Shown piece by piece: positions 1-12,032 of a DNA stretch of 64,000 nt (the stretch's first letter is position 1; each line of letters opens with the position of its first letter). A program made the position numbers and the translations under genes. Source of the DNA: Ceratodon purpureus (taxonomy: Eukaryota > Streptophyta > Bryopsida > Pseudoditrichales > Ditrichaceae); the NCBI GenBank assembly GCA_014871385.1, contig CM026422.1, forward strand, positions 8,951,374 to 9,015,373, in the 5' to 3' direction. The notes beneath the pieces were generated by a model. The model searched no databases. It was not told where the DNA came from and worked only from the letters and a program-made list of their open reading frames with translations.

Positions 1-1632
1 GTCTTTTGCGTGTGTATTCTAGTTGGGTTTTTAACTCTAGTTTTGCACATTCCTGAAGTTGGTCGATTGACTGAGTGACGTTCAGCTAAACTAAGTGTGC
101 AAAGATCGATGTGCAAACATGCTGATGGGTACAAGGACGTTTGTTTACTTGAACTGTTCTGGTATTCTTTCAGTGACATCTTCCTTGGTGATAAGGATTT
201 TTACTTTTTTAGGTCGTTGATCTACGGTAGCAGGTGCTGGTTCTAGTTGTGAGTATTCTTGCTCGGGTGTGACTCTGATGAGGAAAAACTATTATCTGGA
301 TTGTCTGCCTCTGCAGCCATGACAGTTTTACAGAAATTTGACCTGAAGAGTCTACCTCTGCGTTCAAACGTGATGTGATGTCGTTTAGAAATGTGTTGCG
401 ATCACTGTGCACGAAAGCCTGCTTTGAAATGAAATATTTTCAGTATTGTGATCTTGAAGGCCGAAGTAGGTTCTACAACTTTGCGCTCCTGAAATAGAGG
501 CTTTTCGATGGAGTCGACTGTATCTACTCGTCCGAATCCTTGTTAATTGGACAAACAAAAGATGTGGATCTTAGATTTTTAAGATCTTAGCATTACCGTT
601 CACGATGCAACGATAAGGAACACGACTGGTTCCGTGAGACGACGCTGTGATATAACCATAATTTGAACTTTGATGTCCAAATTTACAAACTCAACCTCTG
701 TGTACGCAGATGTATGTAATTTAATTAAACCATATCTTGTTCTTCCATACTTTTGATCTGATGCAGAAATTTTCCGCCCAATTCACTGCGTGTTCATATT
801 GCAGGATCATAAATATACCATTCAATGACGAAAGAAAAACTCCACTTCACATTGTTAACAACTGTTCAAGATAGTATCTGAAACGACGATAGCATAAGAA
901 CCTAGCAGTAACAACTGTGGGAAAGACAACTTGATCAAAACTGGATGTGCAAATTCCTAAGTAATCATTATAATAAATAAAAGAACTTGTACATCACGTA
1001 GACCTCAATGTAGAATAAAAATCACAAGTTCAGTAACAACAGTGATTCCGGCAACACACCACTGCAGATGTTTTAACAACTGTGACAGAGGATGCTACAA
1101 AAAACTCACTCCTGAAATGTCTTACTTACACATACAAACCAACTACTACTTCCTTCAACAAATAAATATTGCCATCCTGGATTTACACACCCCTCAACTC
1201 AATGTGGTGATTCAGATGCCTACAAATCTTGAATGTAGAAATCTGTTTTGCATTTGTAAATACACTTTTGAAGTCCATACATGGCAACGGCACCCTACTG
1301 CTCGAGTGAATCTCAGGAAAAAAAATTCAGATAAAAATTGGCAAATCCCCTGTGAAATGAGTTCCAAGCCGTTCGAAAGCATGGCGTGATGTCTGGACTG
1401 AGCCACATATGGATTGCAGAACCACAAAATGGAGACGTTTTCTGCGACAAAATGCTAATAGCTATTAGTAACACTAGAACAGTTAAACGACGCAAGTCCT
1501 ATCACGTTAACAGTTCATCAGATATCTTATACCAGCAGTTCACTAGACCCTTTAACAATTACTTCCTCGCCACAGGGCATAATATGGAACAAGTACTTGC
1601 CAAATGCATGTAGGTATAAAGATAACTAACCT
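1..1632. other. Intergenic sequence downstream of CBP20
   Basis: No gene can be supported here. The short ORFs lack codon bias, recognisable motifs or convincing splice partners. The right part probably includes the 3' untranslated region of the minus-strand CBP20 gene, whose stop codon lies at 1635-1633. The sequence is AT-rich and no tandem or inverted repeat stands out. Confidence 0.5.
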
Positions 1633-4110
1633 CTAACTTTTCCCTCCATCTCCTCCATCTTCTTCATCGGAGTCACCCTTTTCTCGGAACCTGGGGTTCT
1701 TTTCCTGCAACACATACTGCATCTCTTAGGATCCCGAAAGACTTGAAGTTGCACCACAGATGGAAATGCCTCCAATGCAACCAAATGTAGAGAACTGATC
1801 CATCACATCAACAGAGGAGTATCAATGTTAACAGGACACGAAAAATGGTTTAAGTCAGATATCGAGATTCTGTAAGCGTCTCCACCAACTTACCACTTTC
1901 TGCTCTCTATCTGGTCTCTTCACACCATCTGCAGGTGGGGCATCCTCATCTCTGTATCTCTTTCTCCCCTCTGCTCCCAACAAAAAAACCATCAGGTCAT
2001 CCCAGCAAGAGGCAAGATAGCAAACAACACCTCTCGAAAAATAAACGAAGTTAATGATTCAAGCTAATGATTCAAGTTAAAGTAAACGAAGTTAGTCAAA
2101 GGACAACTCACCTCTGTTGCGGTTACCTCCATGACCATGGCGATCTCTTCCACCTATCGATGTTCCAGAAAATGATATCAGTACTATCATCAATCATTTC
2201 TACATGTTGGAACTAAAAATCATAGTATTTCAAGACCAATGTAACAGTCTAATACGATAAATTCTTGGCTTGTGTTCTGCATACCAACTAAAGAGGACAC
2301 TCTACAGTTACAAACGCATATGTGCATGACGCCCACTTTTTAGATACGCTGACAATCATAGATATTCTATTCTGTATATTATACGAGTTCTTACGTCGGA
2401 ATTCATTTCCCCCGCCTCCGCCTCCGCCTCCGCCTCCACCTCCACCTCCACCTCCACCTCCATCGCCCAAGCCAGGATATTGAACTCCTCCCATGCCAAC
2501 AGGCTGTTCATATTCTACCAGCTGCCGCCGTACTTCTAATTCCTTCTGTACCAACTTTCCGTAGCCTCCTCGTCGTGCAATCATTTGAAATTAAGGACAA
2601 AACAAATTTGGTAATGTCCCGATAGATCCGAGTTTTGCAGTCATTCACACGTTAACTAACAAATAAATCCACTGCAAAAGCTTCTAAAGAAAGAGCAAAA
2701 GTAAAACCAACGCAGTAGAGGATATCAGGATCATAATCTGTGCGGTACTCGTCGCGCACCTGCCATTATCAATATTCCCGCATTCATGAACACACATATA
2801 AAGAAATGTCAGAGACAATATAAAAAAAATAACTTGCAAATAATGAAGAAAGATACTTAAAATGTAAGAATCATAACCTGGCCACCACTCCTTCCGCGAC
2901 CCCATTGTCGACCCTCTTGGAAACCCCAGTCGAAGTCAACACGAATTGGTCGATCGTCCAAAATAGTTCCACTGATATATTTGACAGCATCCTCAGTATC
3001 CTCCCTTGTGTAGAATCTGACCAGGAAACCTAAAATTTAAATCGGGAACCAAAGAAAAAATGGCATCTTAATCAATTCTAACGCTGTTAACAATAACAAT
3101 TCTGTTTGGAACAAGCAGCTCCTCCAATTAAGAATACAGAGAGACCCGCAGATATCACGAGTCGAGCCAAAGTTGTAGAGCCGTACAGGACAAAGCAGAA
3201 CCCGCAAGGAGTTTTAGTGTTCTTGTCGAGACCCATGGTGATCTTCTTCAACTCCCCAGTCCGAGAAAAGACCTCATAAATCTGTTCCTCCGTGGTATAG
3301 AAAGAAAGATTCCCGACGTACACAGTGGTCGAGGTACGGAGCGCCGTCTCGAATTCATCTTGTGATCCTAAAAATCTACGATCCCTGTACGCCGACAGCT
3401 GATCTGGATTCTGCATACAGCCAGTAAACCGTTGAGAGCTACGACGTGCAATACGCACATCTCACAGGAATTAACACCCCTCAGCTCATCCCCTTCTGTA
3501 AAATGCAGGGGCTATCCAAATGATCTAAAAAAAACCATAGAACCAGGAAACTGAGCAACGTGTAAGCACGCCCCAGGTTCGAAATTCCCCAAGGAGAACA
3601 TCGCAACGCGCATTGCACTATGCACATTCAGATGAGCACTCAACTTTCCTCCACTTATTGTAAAATCATTATTCAATAACCTCCGCTTATTTACGACATG
3701 GCTGATTCCCATAATCACATTTAACCTCGTGATGCCCTAACCAATACCTCCAAAGCAAAAACCCTTGCAAATTGCAATCGAGCTCTGACACTCATCACTG
3801 CTTCAAAAAGCACTGAACCAACGACAATTCCCAAGGAAAAACTCCATCCATGGCAACACGAAGGAATGGAATCACGCAAAACCAAACCTAAAAACACAAC
3901 ACCAATCCTATCAACACTCCTGAAGGCCAAAACAAAACGCAAACCCGCACGCGACGAATAGCGATTCATCATCAAAACCGCCGATGAAGGGAGCAGCAAA
4001 GCTAGAGAAAGTGCGACACGGAGACGAAACCTGTCGAGTAGGGTTTAGGAGCAGGAGCAGGAGCAGGAGCAGGTTTAGGAGTGCATTGGGACCTTGAAGA
4101 GACGAGCCAT
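1633..4110 (-). CDS. CBP20: Nuclear cap-binding protein subunit 2 (CBP20), eight exons
   Basis: CBP20 is the small subunit of the nuclear cap-binding complex. It binds the m7G cap through an RRM domain together with CBP80 and acts in splicing, export and miRNA processing. My exon model on the minus strand is 4110-4093, 3410-3187, 3016-2878, 2759-2726, 2574-2395, 2153-2112, 1970-1894 and 1704-1633. All phases agree and give 261 aa, close to the 257 aa of Arabidopsis CBP20. Visible features are the LSAYRDRRF start, RNP2 [15 protein letters not shown]1 [20 protein letters not shown], the segment [19 protein letters not shown] and the acidic tail [16 protein letters not shown]. The first donor (GTCCCA) is weak, so exon 1 (MARLFK) is the least certain part, although it matches the family N-terminus. 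Intron 4 is a U12-type AT-AC intron. Exon 5 encodes a glycine run that is not in the usual family sequence. Confidence 0.95.
2409..2463 (-). repeat. CCTCCG/CCTCCA hexamer run encoding polyglycine
   Basis: A short tandem run of CCTCCG changing to CCTCCA (plus strand) lies inside CBP20 exon 5 and encodes about 18 consecutive glycines. It keeps the frame. It is a coding microsatellite and probably varies in length. Confidence 0.85.
2575..2725 (-). other. U12-type AT-AC intron of CBP20
   Basis: Read on the minus strand, this 151-bp intron begins ATATCCTC, ends CAC, and has TCCTTAAT about 12 bases before the 3' end. These match the minor-spliceosome 5' site (ATATCCTT) and branch site (TTCCTTAAY). 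Splicing joins the codons of DYDP and [11 protein letters not shown], where the CBP20 family is continuous. No GT-AG alternative gives that join. From memory, the Arabidopsis orthologue also has a U12 intron in this gene, so this looks like an ancient intron. Confidence 0.88.
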
Positions 4111-4374
4111 GGCGAGGTCGAAATTCCAATGGGAGGTTTGCGGGGATCCTGAGGGGGCGGCGTGGTGCGGTCACATGCTTGAAGAAGTGGCCGCCGTCCG
4201 GTCCGGTCCGTGGCGATGTCCTGTGTGTGTGTGTCTGTGGTGTGGGCTATGGCGATGAGGACCCCGACGCACTCCCTGTGCTCCTCTCCCTCGACTCCTT
4301 ACTCCTTCCTCCCTCGTCTTCGTCTCCCGTGTCTCGCTTCGCCAATTAGGGTTTCGTCATCTGTCTCTGTTCAC

Positions 4375-4532
4375 ACTGCAGGATCCACGTCTCCTTGAAC
4401 CTTGGAACCATTTCATTGTATAAATGGGTAAATTAAATGGATTACACTACTCCAACACTCCAAATATTTGATGCAGATAATTGTTATACAATGAAATGGT
4501 TCCAAGGTTTAAGGACACGTGGATCCTGCAGT
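4375..4532. repeat. Long-stem fold-back (49-bp arms, 60-bp loop)
   Basis: The arms 4375-4423 and 4484-4532 are reverse complements with two mismatches in 49. Each starts or ends with ACTGCAGGATCCACGT and has ATTTCATTGTATAA on the loop side. The loop is AT-rich. It lies about 270 bp upstream of the CBP20 start. It could be a small fold-back MITE or the hairpin of a small-RNA locus. No coding function is visible. Confidence 0.85.
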
Positions 4533-5529
4533 CATTGACTTAATTATTATTCTTAGTGTTATAGATTCTAATTGATTTGTGGCTTCACATACTAGTGTCA
4601 CTAACATGAAATGTTAATAATTTATTAGCTTTTAAAATAAAATATCTCATGATGATATGTTAATGGTGTCATTTGTATATGTGGTTCTGTTTATACGACT
4701 ATAAATGCAATATGACATTAATCATCATTTTTAAATCCACCACTCCATCTTATCGTAGTATTGTGGCACTATAGGGGATTTGTCCAAGGACAATTCAAGA
4801 AAGGGGAAAACATTAAATAGAATAACTATGATAACAAAAAAACGTATATATAATGTGTTATTGATTGTAATATTTTACTATCCTTAAATCATTTTGAAAT
4901 AATTTTTATTGATTCATTTTTCCAATACCAGATATCAATCAATTCCTTTTTGTAAGGCAAACCTCATTTTTTAGAAGTTTGTTTCAGGCTGGCAATTGAA
5001 TTGTGATGTTGCTAATAATCATTAAAAACTCATCTTTACCAACATCATAACAAATTGATTTTCATATGTTGTAAACCTTCCACAAACTATCACAAAAATT
5101 GTAATTTTAATTATCATATTTAACACATGATATTCGCAGAAAAAATGAAGTCCATAAGGTGGATGAGGCGGTAAACATTAAATCACCTCATCAAAAAAGA
5201 TCCCTACGAAGTAATATTAGATTGTACCTTTACAAATTCAACTCTTGGAATCTTGTCATTCAATCCGAGGTCTAAATACACAAAACAAGAAATTAGAATA
5301 GTCTCTCCTCATTTCTAACCCAAATTTTGTGACTAACCTCTACCTCTTTAGGAGCTCTCTATCTCTATGTCCACTCATCTGCCTAGTCAAGCTTCTTTGA
5401 CCTTTAAAATGGAGTATCTCAAAACTAACCCGACTTTGCACCTCAAACTTCAATTGGCAAACATCTCCTTCGAGCAATTAATAGTCATGCCAAAAAATAA
5501 ATTTGTAGGCCAATTGAAGTATAAGCACT
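4533..5529. other. AT-rich intergenic sequence left of the CACTA element
   Basis: No ORF of note and no repeat is visible. This is the host flank of the CACTA insertion. The last three bases before the element, AAT at 5530-5532, are the left copy of its target-site duplication. Confidence 0.6.
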
Positions 5530-5532
5530 AAT

Positions 5533-5555
5533 CACCATGGCAGAGATGCGTCAAA
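5533..5555 (+). repeat. Left terminal inverted repeat of the CACTA element
   Basis: It starts CACCATGGCAGAGATG and pairs with 58995-59017. The canonical CACTA start is changed to CACCA on this side only. Confidence 0.9.
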
Positions 5556-6540
5556 CTTGACGTAAATCCACACTATCCTGAATTAGTGTGGAAAAAATAT
5601 CCAATTAAACGTGGCGCGCGTCAAGCGTTTTAACGTGAAAAAGTCACCAATAACGTCACTGCGTCAAAGAGGATATGGGTGAAACGCGAATAAAATTTAT
5701 ATGTTCCAAATAACGGCATCACGTTAAATTAAACGGACACGTTCCTGTTGGACAGTAATTTTTTCACCTACTTTTTTACCTCAAGGAACTTTAGATATGA
5801 CTAAATATAGTAAGTTTCCACGTCAGCACGTTTCTTATGACAGGGAGGACGTCAATCTTAACAGGTACTACGTTAAAATGTGTTAAAAAAAACGTAACAC
5901 ATTGACTGACGTGGAATGAGTGCGCTGACGTGGAATGCTTGAAGAGTCAATGGCTGACGTGGAAGGTAGTTTTGACTATAGTTGACCATAGTAGTATCCA
6001 GAGCAGCGCGTTTCTTATAACATTGAGGCGTCATAGGTAACATGCGCCACGTTCAAGTGTGTTAAAAAAAACGTACCGAGAAGTCTGATGTGGAATGACT
6101 GTGCTGACGTGGAATGCGACGTAGGGTGATAGGCTGACGTGGAAGGTTTAGGGTTTGACCGGTCAAGTAATGTTTGAGAGCCCGGGGGGGCTGTCAACAT
6201 TGACGTGCGCGTTTCTTGTAACGTGATAGTGCGTTCAGATGTGTTACAAAAAACATGACGAACCTATTTGACGTGGAATGCGTGCCGTGACGTGGAACGT
6301 GTGCGTGGATGGGTTGGCTGACGTGGAATGCAGTATTTGACCAGCAATATTTAATTTGGGAGACTAGGAGGCATTGACGCATGTGTTTCTTGGAACGGGA
6401 AGTGTGTTAAGATGTGTTACAAAAAACGCGACACTACATATCTGATGTACCGCGCATGTTAGTTGAAACAGATACCGCGTTAATAGTTGTTACAAAACAC
6501 GTCCAGACATTTATGAAAATGTAACACAGTATGGAATTCA
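5556..6540. repeat. CACTA left subterminal region with ACGT-centred repeats
   Basis: Words such as GACGTGGAATG, GTTAAAAAAAACGT and GTTACAAAAAACG recur many times in both orientations between about 5560 and 6540. CACTA elements carry subterminal repeats bound by the TNPA protein, so these are candidate binding sites. No gene is seen here. Confidence 0.7.
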
Positions 6541-6559
6541 TAACGACATTGTAGGAAGC

Positions 6560-9500
6560 CTAATCCTCTGATGTAAACTCACTATCAGATGAATCACCCA
6601 GGATCCGGTCGTCATCCTCATCACTTCCCTCCGCTGCCACTGGCTCGCCTTCCTGCTCTTCTACAAAGGACCCGTAAGCTGAGACGTCTGAATGTGAAGG
6701 CTCTCCTGTGCACAGCTCTGTGTTATTGGCATGTAGTGAATTTGAGTCGGGTAATTGTGCCTCCGCATCGTCGTATTCTGCAGCAAAGGCACGACCTCTG
6801 CGGCTGCCTCGAACGTTTGCCTCGCACACCACTTTCCATGGCCCCTGGTCCGCCATAAAAAACACTTGATGTGTGTGAATGGGGAACGCGAAAGAGTGGG
6901 GACCCAAAGGAAGAAGGCAGTTTGCCGAAAAATTCATGGACAGAGATCCATGTTGATCCCGCTTCATTGTTGGCGAAGCGCCTCCCATTTTTCCTTTCAC
7001 CCAGGAACAGAGAAGAACAACGACACACGAGCTCCTTTACTCTAATTCCAGTATTTCTTCAACCCAACCTACATACTCCTCCGTCTCTTCTCCTGCATCG
7101 TCGGTGAATATTGCATGGACTCCACTGTCCATGGAAGTCCTGGAAGCTTCAACTGAGCGACAGTGGAGGTGCATGCCGTAAGCCTTCATTGATCGATAAG
7201 CAGTTGCAATCAGCGAGGGGGGTCTCGACAGATCATAGGTGGTTTGATCGATGGTCCGAGAGCGTGTTCTCCGATCGGCTTCAACGGTTTGTTTTAACCA
7301 ATCCGGAAATGGGGCCAAAGGCCTCAACTGAGAAGGAATGTCTGAGGAATTCCGTCTTCTTCGTCCACGTCTTGCGCGATTTATCAAGCGGCGTTCTTTG
7401 CTCCTGGAATTCTGCTCTGCTTCATACACCCTGCAGTGTGCAAAATGCATTAGTAGTGCGTGCAAACATGAAAAGAATTGAACATGGTCTGTGCAATTCA
7501 CTACAGGAAAGCATTGGGGAAAATGACGTAGTTTAACGGGACATTTTAACGCATTTTCTTGTTTCGGGAGTGATATAGTAGTCACCAAAGACAAGGACTG
7601 TAACGATGCCCATAATGTACACGTTACTAAAGACGTGGCATACATGTTAACCCATGTTTTAGGCACGTTAAATCACGTTCAGGCAAGTTAACCCACGTTT
7701 AGACATGTTAAACTATAAGTAAGATTCCAGAAATGCAATTATCGTGGAGTATATATGATTGTACCTTCTGTAGTACTGAAGTGTGCCAGCATTTCTGATC
7801 ACAAAGTTGTGAATCCAGTCACGGAGAGTCCGAGACATAGGGCGTCTTATTCCCTTGCCCTCTACCATCTCATCATACATTGACTGCTCTTCGTTTGCAT
7901 CCCAGACTCTTCGAGATGTAGCCCCGTAGCGTTCCATATACTCTGAACAAAATCCGAGGGTTTCTTCCATATAATACGCCTCTGCCATGCAACCTTCTGG
8001 GTTCTGCTTCTGATGCACATAATCCTTAAGGGTCTTCATGTATCGCTCCATTGGATACATCCAGCGGGTGTGAACTGGGCCGCATATAAAGAGCTCCTCC
8101 ATGAGGTGCACAAATAGGTGCGTCATGATGACCATGGATCCTAGAGGAAACTCTCGCTCAACCATGCAAAGCGTCTCATTTGCGTCTTCAATGTACTCTT
8201 TTTCTTTAGACATATCCATTGAGCCACTGCACAGGCGTCGGAATACTCTGCTGACCCTCATGATACATAGCCGAACGGCTGCGTTCATTTCAACATTCCG
8301 TAGTGAATTGGGTAGTATCTGAAAATTGACATGATGTAAAGGATTATTTTCCAGAAATAAAGATTGAGCTCATATTGCCATCATGTTAAATTATACGCGC
8401 ACCACATCAGAGTTGCGTCAAAAAGGACGTGTTTTAACGCGAGTTTTAACAGTTTCCTTTAACATAGATATTTTGGATCATTGAAGTGAATATTCTGACG
8501 AAAAGAAATATCCACATCGTGAGGTAGCATTGCCACATTAAACAGTTTTGAACGCAAAGTTGGTACAAGTTAACGTGAACTTAAATTACCTGTTGCATGA
8601 GGATGTGAAAGTCATGGGATTTCAGAAGCCTGAGTCTCCCGTCAGCAACTCGTTTATGAATTGCAGAAGAATAATTTGTGGGCACCCTTGTTGATGCTAT
8701 CACAGCAAGCATGTCTGCCTTCGCTTGGGGAGAGAGTACGTAGGGCGCATGCGGCATGAATAGTCGCCCGTCTGTACCGTTTGTTCGTCTCAGCCATAGG
8801 TCAGGCCTGACTCCCATGTCTTTGTAGTCCTGCCGTCCTCGTGGAAAATCCGTCTCTCCAAGCAACGTCTTCACTATGTTTTCACATAGGTTTTTCTCGC
8901 AGTGCATGACGTCCAATGTGTGTCGTATGAGCAAGTCCTGCATCACATTGAATATGTTCATGAGGCTGTAAATAATTTGTATGTATCCGAGTTGGAAGAC
9001 AACCGTAGCGATCTAAAGCGTGGAAAAGCTTTCAGCAGTCAGTCGGTCATGTTTATTGGGACGTTGAATAACACAATTTGACGTCAACGCATTTCTAGAC
9101 GAGCGCGTTTCTTATAAACGTGAATGACTGTTTTCACTTGTTTTATGGTGTATCTCCCATGTTTAGTGGGATGCCTAGTGACAAAGAAAGACGAGCAAGA
9201 CATGAAACAGAGCAACTCAGAGCACTCACCTTCCAATACGGGAGAGTAAAGAGTATTGAAAGCCTTTTCACCCCGTGCGTCCTCACAGGATCCTCTGGAC
9301 CCTCTGCCCTTCCTCCCGAGGCAAGGTATGACTCCCTTTCTGCTGCAAACTGTAAAACATCTTCGCCAGACATTCTCGAATTGGAAACCTCCTTCTCTTG
9401 AAGCCCATTGAACCGCAGGTCTTCACGAAAAGCATGGTCCTCTGGAAGGCGCTGGCGTGCACCTACGTACACTATCTTCTCACCTTTGGGGCCTCTAGCG

Positions 9501-10942
9501 CTTCTAGAAACAGTGTCTGGGCCGCATACGGTGCAAGCTTTGTATCCTTTAGTTTGCTGTCCAGAAATCAAACCATAAGCAGGATAATCTGAAATAGTCC
9601 ATAAAAGTATACCCCGAAGAGTGAATCTTCTTTGCACGTCTTCAACTGAAGCGTCTATCGCTTCTACTCCCTCCCATAGCTGCTGTAATTCTTCCACTAG
9701 AGGAGCAATGAAGATATCTAAATTCTTGTCTGTTGGAGACTCCTTGCCGGATATTAAAATGCTCATCATGATGAAAAACCGTTTTGTCACCAACCACGGT
9801 GGCAGGTTGTAAATAACCAAGAGAACAGGCCACGTTGAATGTGAGGTACTTCGAACCGAGAAAGGGTTCACTCCATCAAGTGACAGTGCCATGCGTACGT
9901 TCCGGTTTTCCGCTTGAAATGTGGGATCTATGACTCCAACGTGTTTCCAAGCGGGGCTGTCAACTACGGTCTCCATTACAATCTCACCATCGCTGTTCGT
10001 GGTCACCCCACGCTCTGAATGCCATTTCAGGAGCTTTGCAATTGCGGGAGACCCAAACATGCGCCTCAACCTCGGAATGAGGGGAAAGTGTCTTATAACC
10101 TTCATCGGAGCTGTCTTTGTACCTTCTCTGTATCTTCCTTTTCCGCAACTGGGACACGATTCCAAATCGCTGTGTTCTCCTCGAAATAAGACACATCCTG
10201 ACGGACAGGCATGTATTACATTGTATGCGAGTCCAAGTGCCTGCAGCATCCTCTTCGCTTGGTAATGGTTTGCAGGCAACACATTATCTTCTGGAAGCAG
10301 CTCCACTGTCAGATAGTGAAGCAGCTCAGTTTCGAAGTTCCAACTCACTCCATGCGTGGTGCACAATGTCATCAAAACGACCACTGCTGAAATCAAGCTC
10401 ACAGAACTGCCTGGATAAAGTGGGCGTGAGGCCTGTGCAGACAATAATTCCAAAGCCTCAACTGTGGGGTCAGGTAAATCTGCGGGATGTTCATCGTCTC
10501 TCTCCATGTTCTCAGAGTCTCGTGTCAGCTCTTCTAACTCTTCAGCGGTTCTAATGGCGTCCTCAAACTGTTGCTGTACATCGTGGAGGCCATGTGATTC
10601 ACAATCTGGGTCTTCGGGTGGAATCTGCTGAAACTCTTCCTCATTGCTGCAGACATTGTCCTCTGTCCATTCCTCGTCGCTGTAGTACCAAGCCCCACGC
10701 TCTGGGTACACCCCTGGAGGATCCCCGCCAATCATGGAGTGGTTCAGAAATTGGTCGCGGCCATAAGAGGTGAGATGCCGTGTTATAGCACGCACAGGCA
10801 AACGTCGGCCTCCATGACAGTATGTGCACGGGCATGACCATCTCGTTATTGGGACATCCCTAGTTGCAGCAAAGTGAAGTTCATGGCGATGAATAATTTC
10901 CGCAGTTGATCTCCATTTGCGTCTCCGATTGGGGGATACCAT
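6560..10942 (-). pseudogene. tnp2-type CACTA transposase with one in-frame stop
   Basis: Exons on the minus strand are 10942-9230, 8937-8590, 8318-7765 and 7430-6560. Phases agree throughout, for 1161 codons. The N-terminus has a transposase-associated CxC..C region (CPCTYCHGG). It is followed by the tnp2 core with SLDGVNPF, STWPVLLVIYNLPPWL and the EELQQLWEGVEAID segment. Exon 2 begins after LPYWK with DLLIRHTLDVMHCEKN. Exon 3 is DUF4218 (HLFVHLMEELFICGPVHTRWMYPMERYMKTLK). Exon 4 carries the C-terminal part (DLSRPPSLIATAYRSM, GWVEEILELE). At 7039-7037 a TAA follows ILELE where the family has tyrosine. The same frame then stays open for a further 158 codons with family-like sequence (VVVLLCSWVKG, DQGPWKVVCEANVRG). 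I infer a single TAT/TAC-to-TAA change. The truncated protein would be 1002 aa and would keep the catalytic core. Confidence 0.88.
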
Positions 10943-12032
10943 GGCTGCACGCAAGGCAAACAGAGGTTAGCAATTTGAGTTCCTGGGTTTAGTGATGTTA
11001 ATGTGTGTTTTCAGATGACGTTTAGCAACGTTTCAATTGACGTTGTGTCTTGTTTGAGATGACGTTCAGCAACGTTTCTGATGACGCTTTATCTTGTTTC
11101 AGATGACACTGTATCTGGTTTCAGATGACGTTGTATGTTGTTTCAGATGACGTTGTATCCTGACTGTATTCTAACTTATCTTTATACATCAAGTGTGGTA
11201 GCGGAGTTCATTTTTATGGTTCACATGATGGTTTGTCCATGAAGTTGTAAAAAGTCATTTAGGAGAACATAGAGATTATTTCAAGTGTCCCCTAAACATA
11301 TGGCACAAATGTTATAAAATACATCCGTTGAAGGCTCTGGATTTACAAACCTTACTACTCAGGCTCTTTGCAACTTAATGATGTTATCCCTGTCCACTTC
11401 GGAGGACTTCTTGAAGACCGACCCAAAAAAACCGCGTAAGCTGTAGAGTTAAAGCTCTGTGTTAGTATAAATTCAGTGATTGTTGTTTGAGAACTCATTC
11501 AAATTCAAGATTTTAGAGTCTTCAGTTCACAATTAACAAACTCAGTGCTGCAATTTCATTCTGATACTACGAGTCAAACACCATTAGATTTAAGTCACCA
11601 AGTCAGAAATGTCTTGCGGATGATAGATTATGAGCAGATGAAGTACTACTGAACATTCCATGGCTAGTGCATGTATTACAAACCAAAACCGAGCACATAA
11701 TTGTGCATGGACATGACATGCATTGAGATTAAAAAAATAGACAGAGATTGTGAGTGATAGTTGAGTTAGTTGTTCTCCTATTATAATCGCGTTCCAAATG
11801 ACGTTTCGTCTCGTTTCAAAAAACATTACATCGCGTTTCTAATGACCATGCATTGCGTTTCAAATGACGTAAACTCACGTAATAACACGTTTCTGTAGAC
11901 GGCACACAAAGGCTCAGAGTTCTGAATGCAGTCACGGAAATAGGGAATAATTACCTGGTCACCGCCGCCGTCACGGAAATAGGGCCTCTACTCCACCTCA
12001 CTTATGGCGGCCGCCATTCGCAATTGATCGTG
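10943..12032. promoter_or_regulatory. Divergent intergenic region between the CACTA genes
   Basis: This 1.1-kb region separates the minus-strand tnp2-type gene from the plus-strand TNPA-type gene and should hold both promoters. Near the tnp2 side (about 11000-11165) TTTCAGATGACGTT-like units repeat in tandem, and a second cluster lies at 11790-11900. A TATAAATT word occurs at about 11466. I cannot assign transcription starts. Confidence 0.5.
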
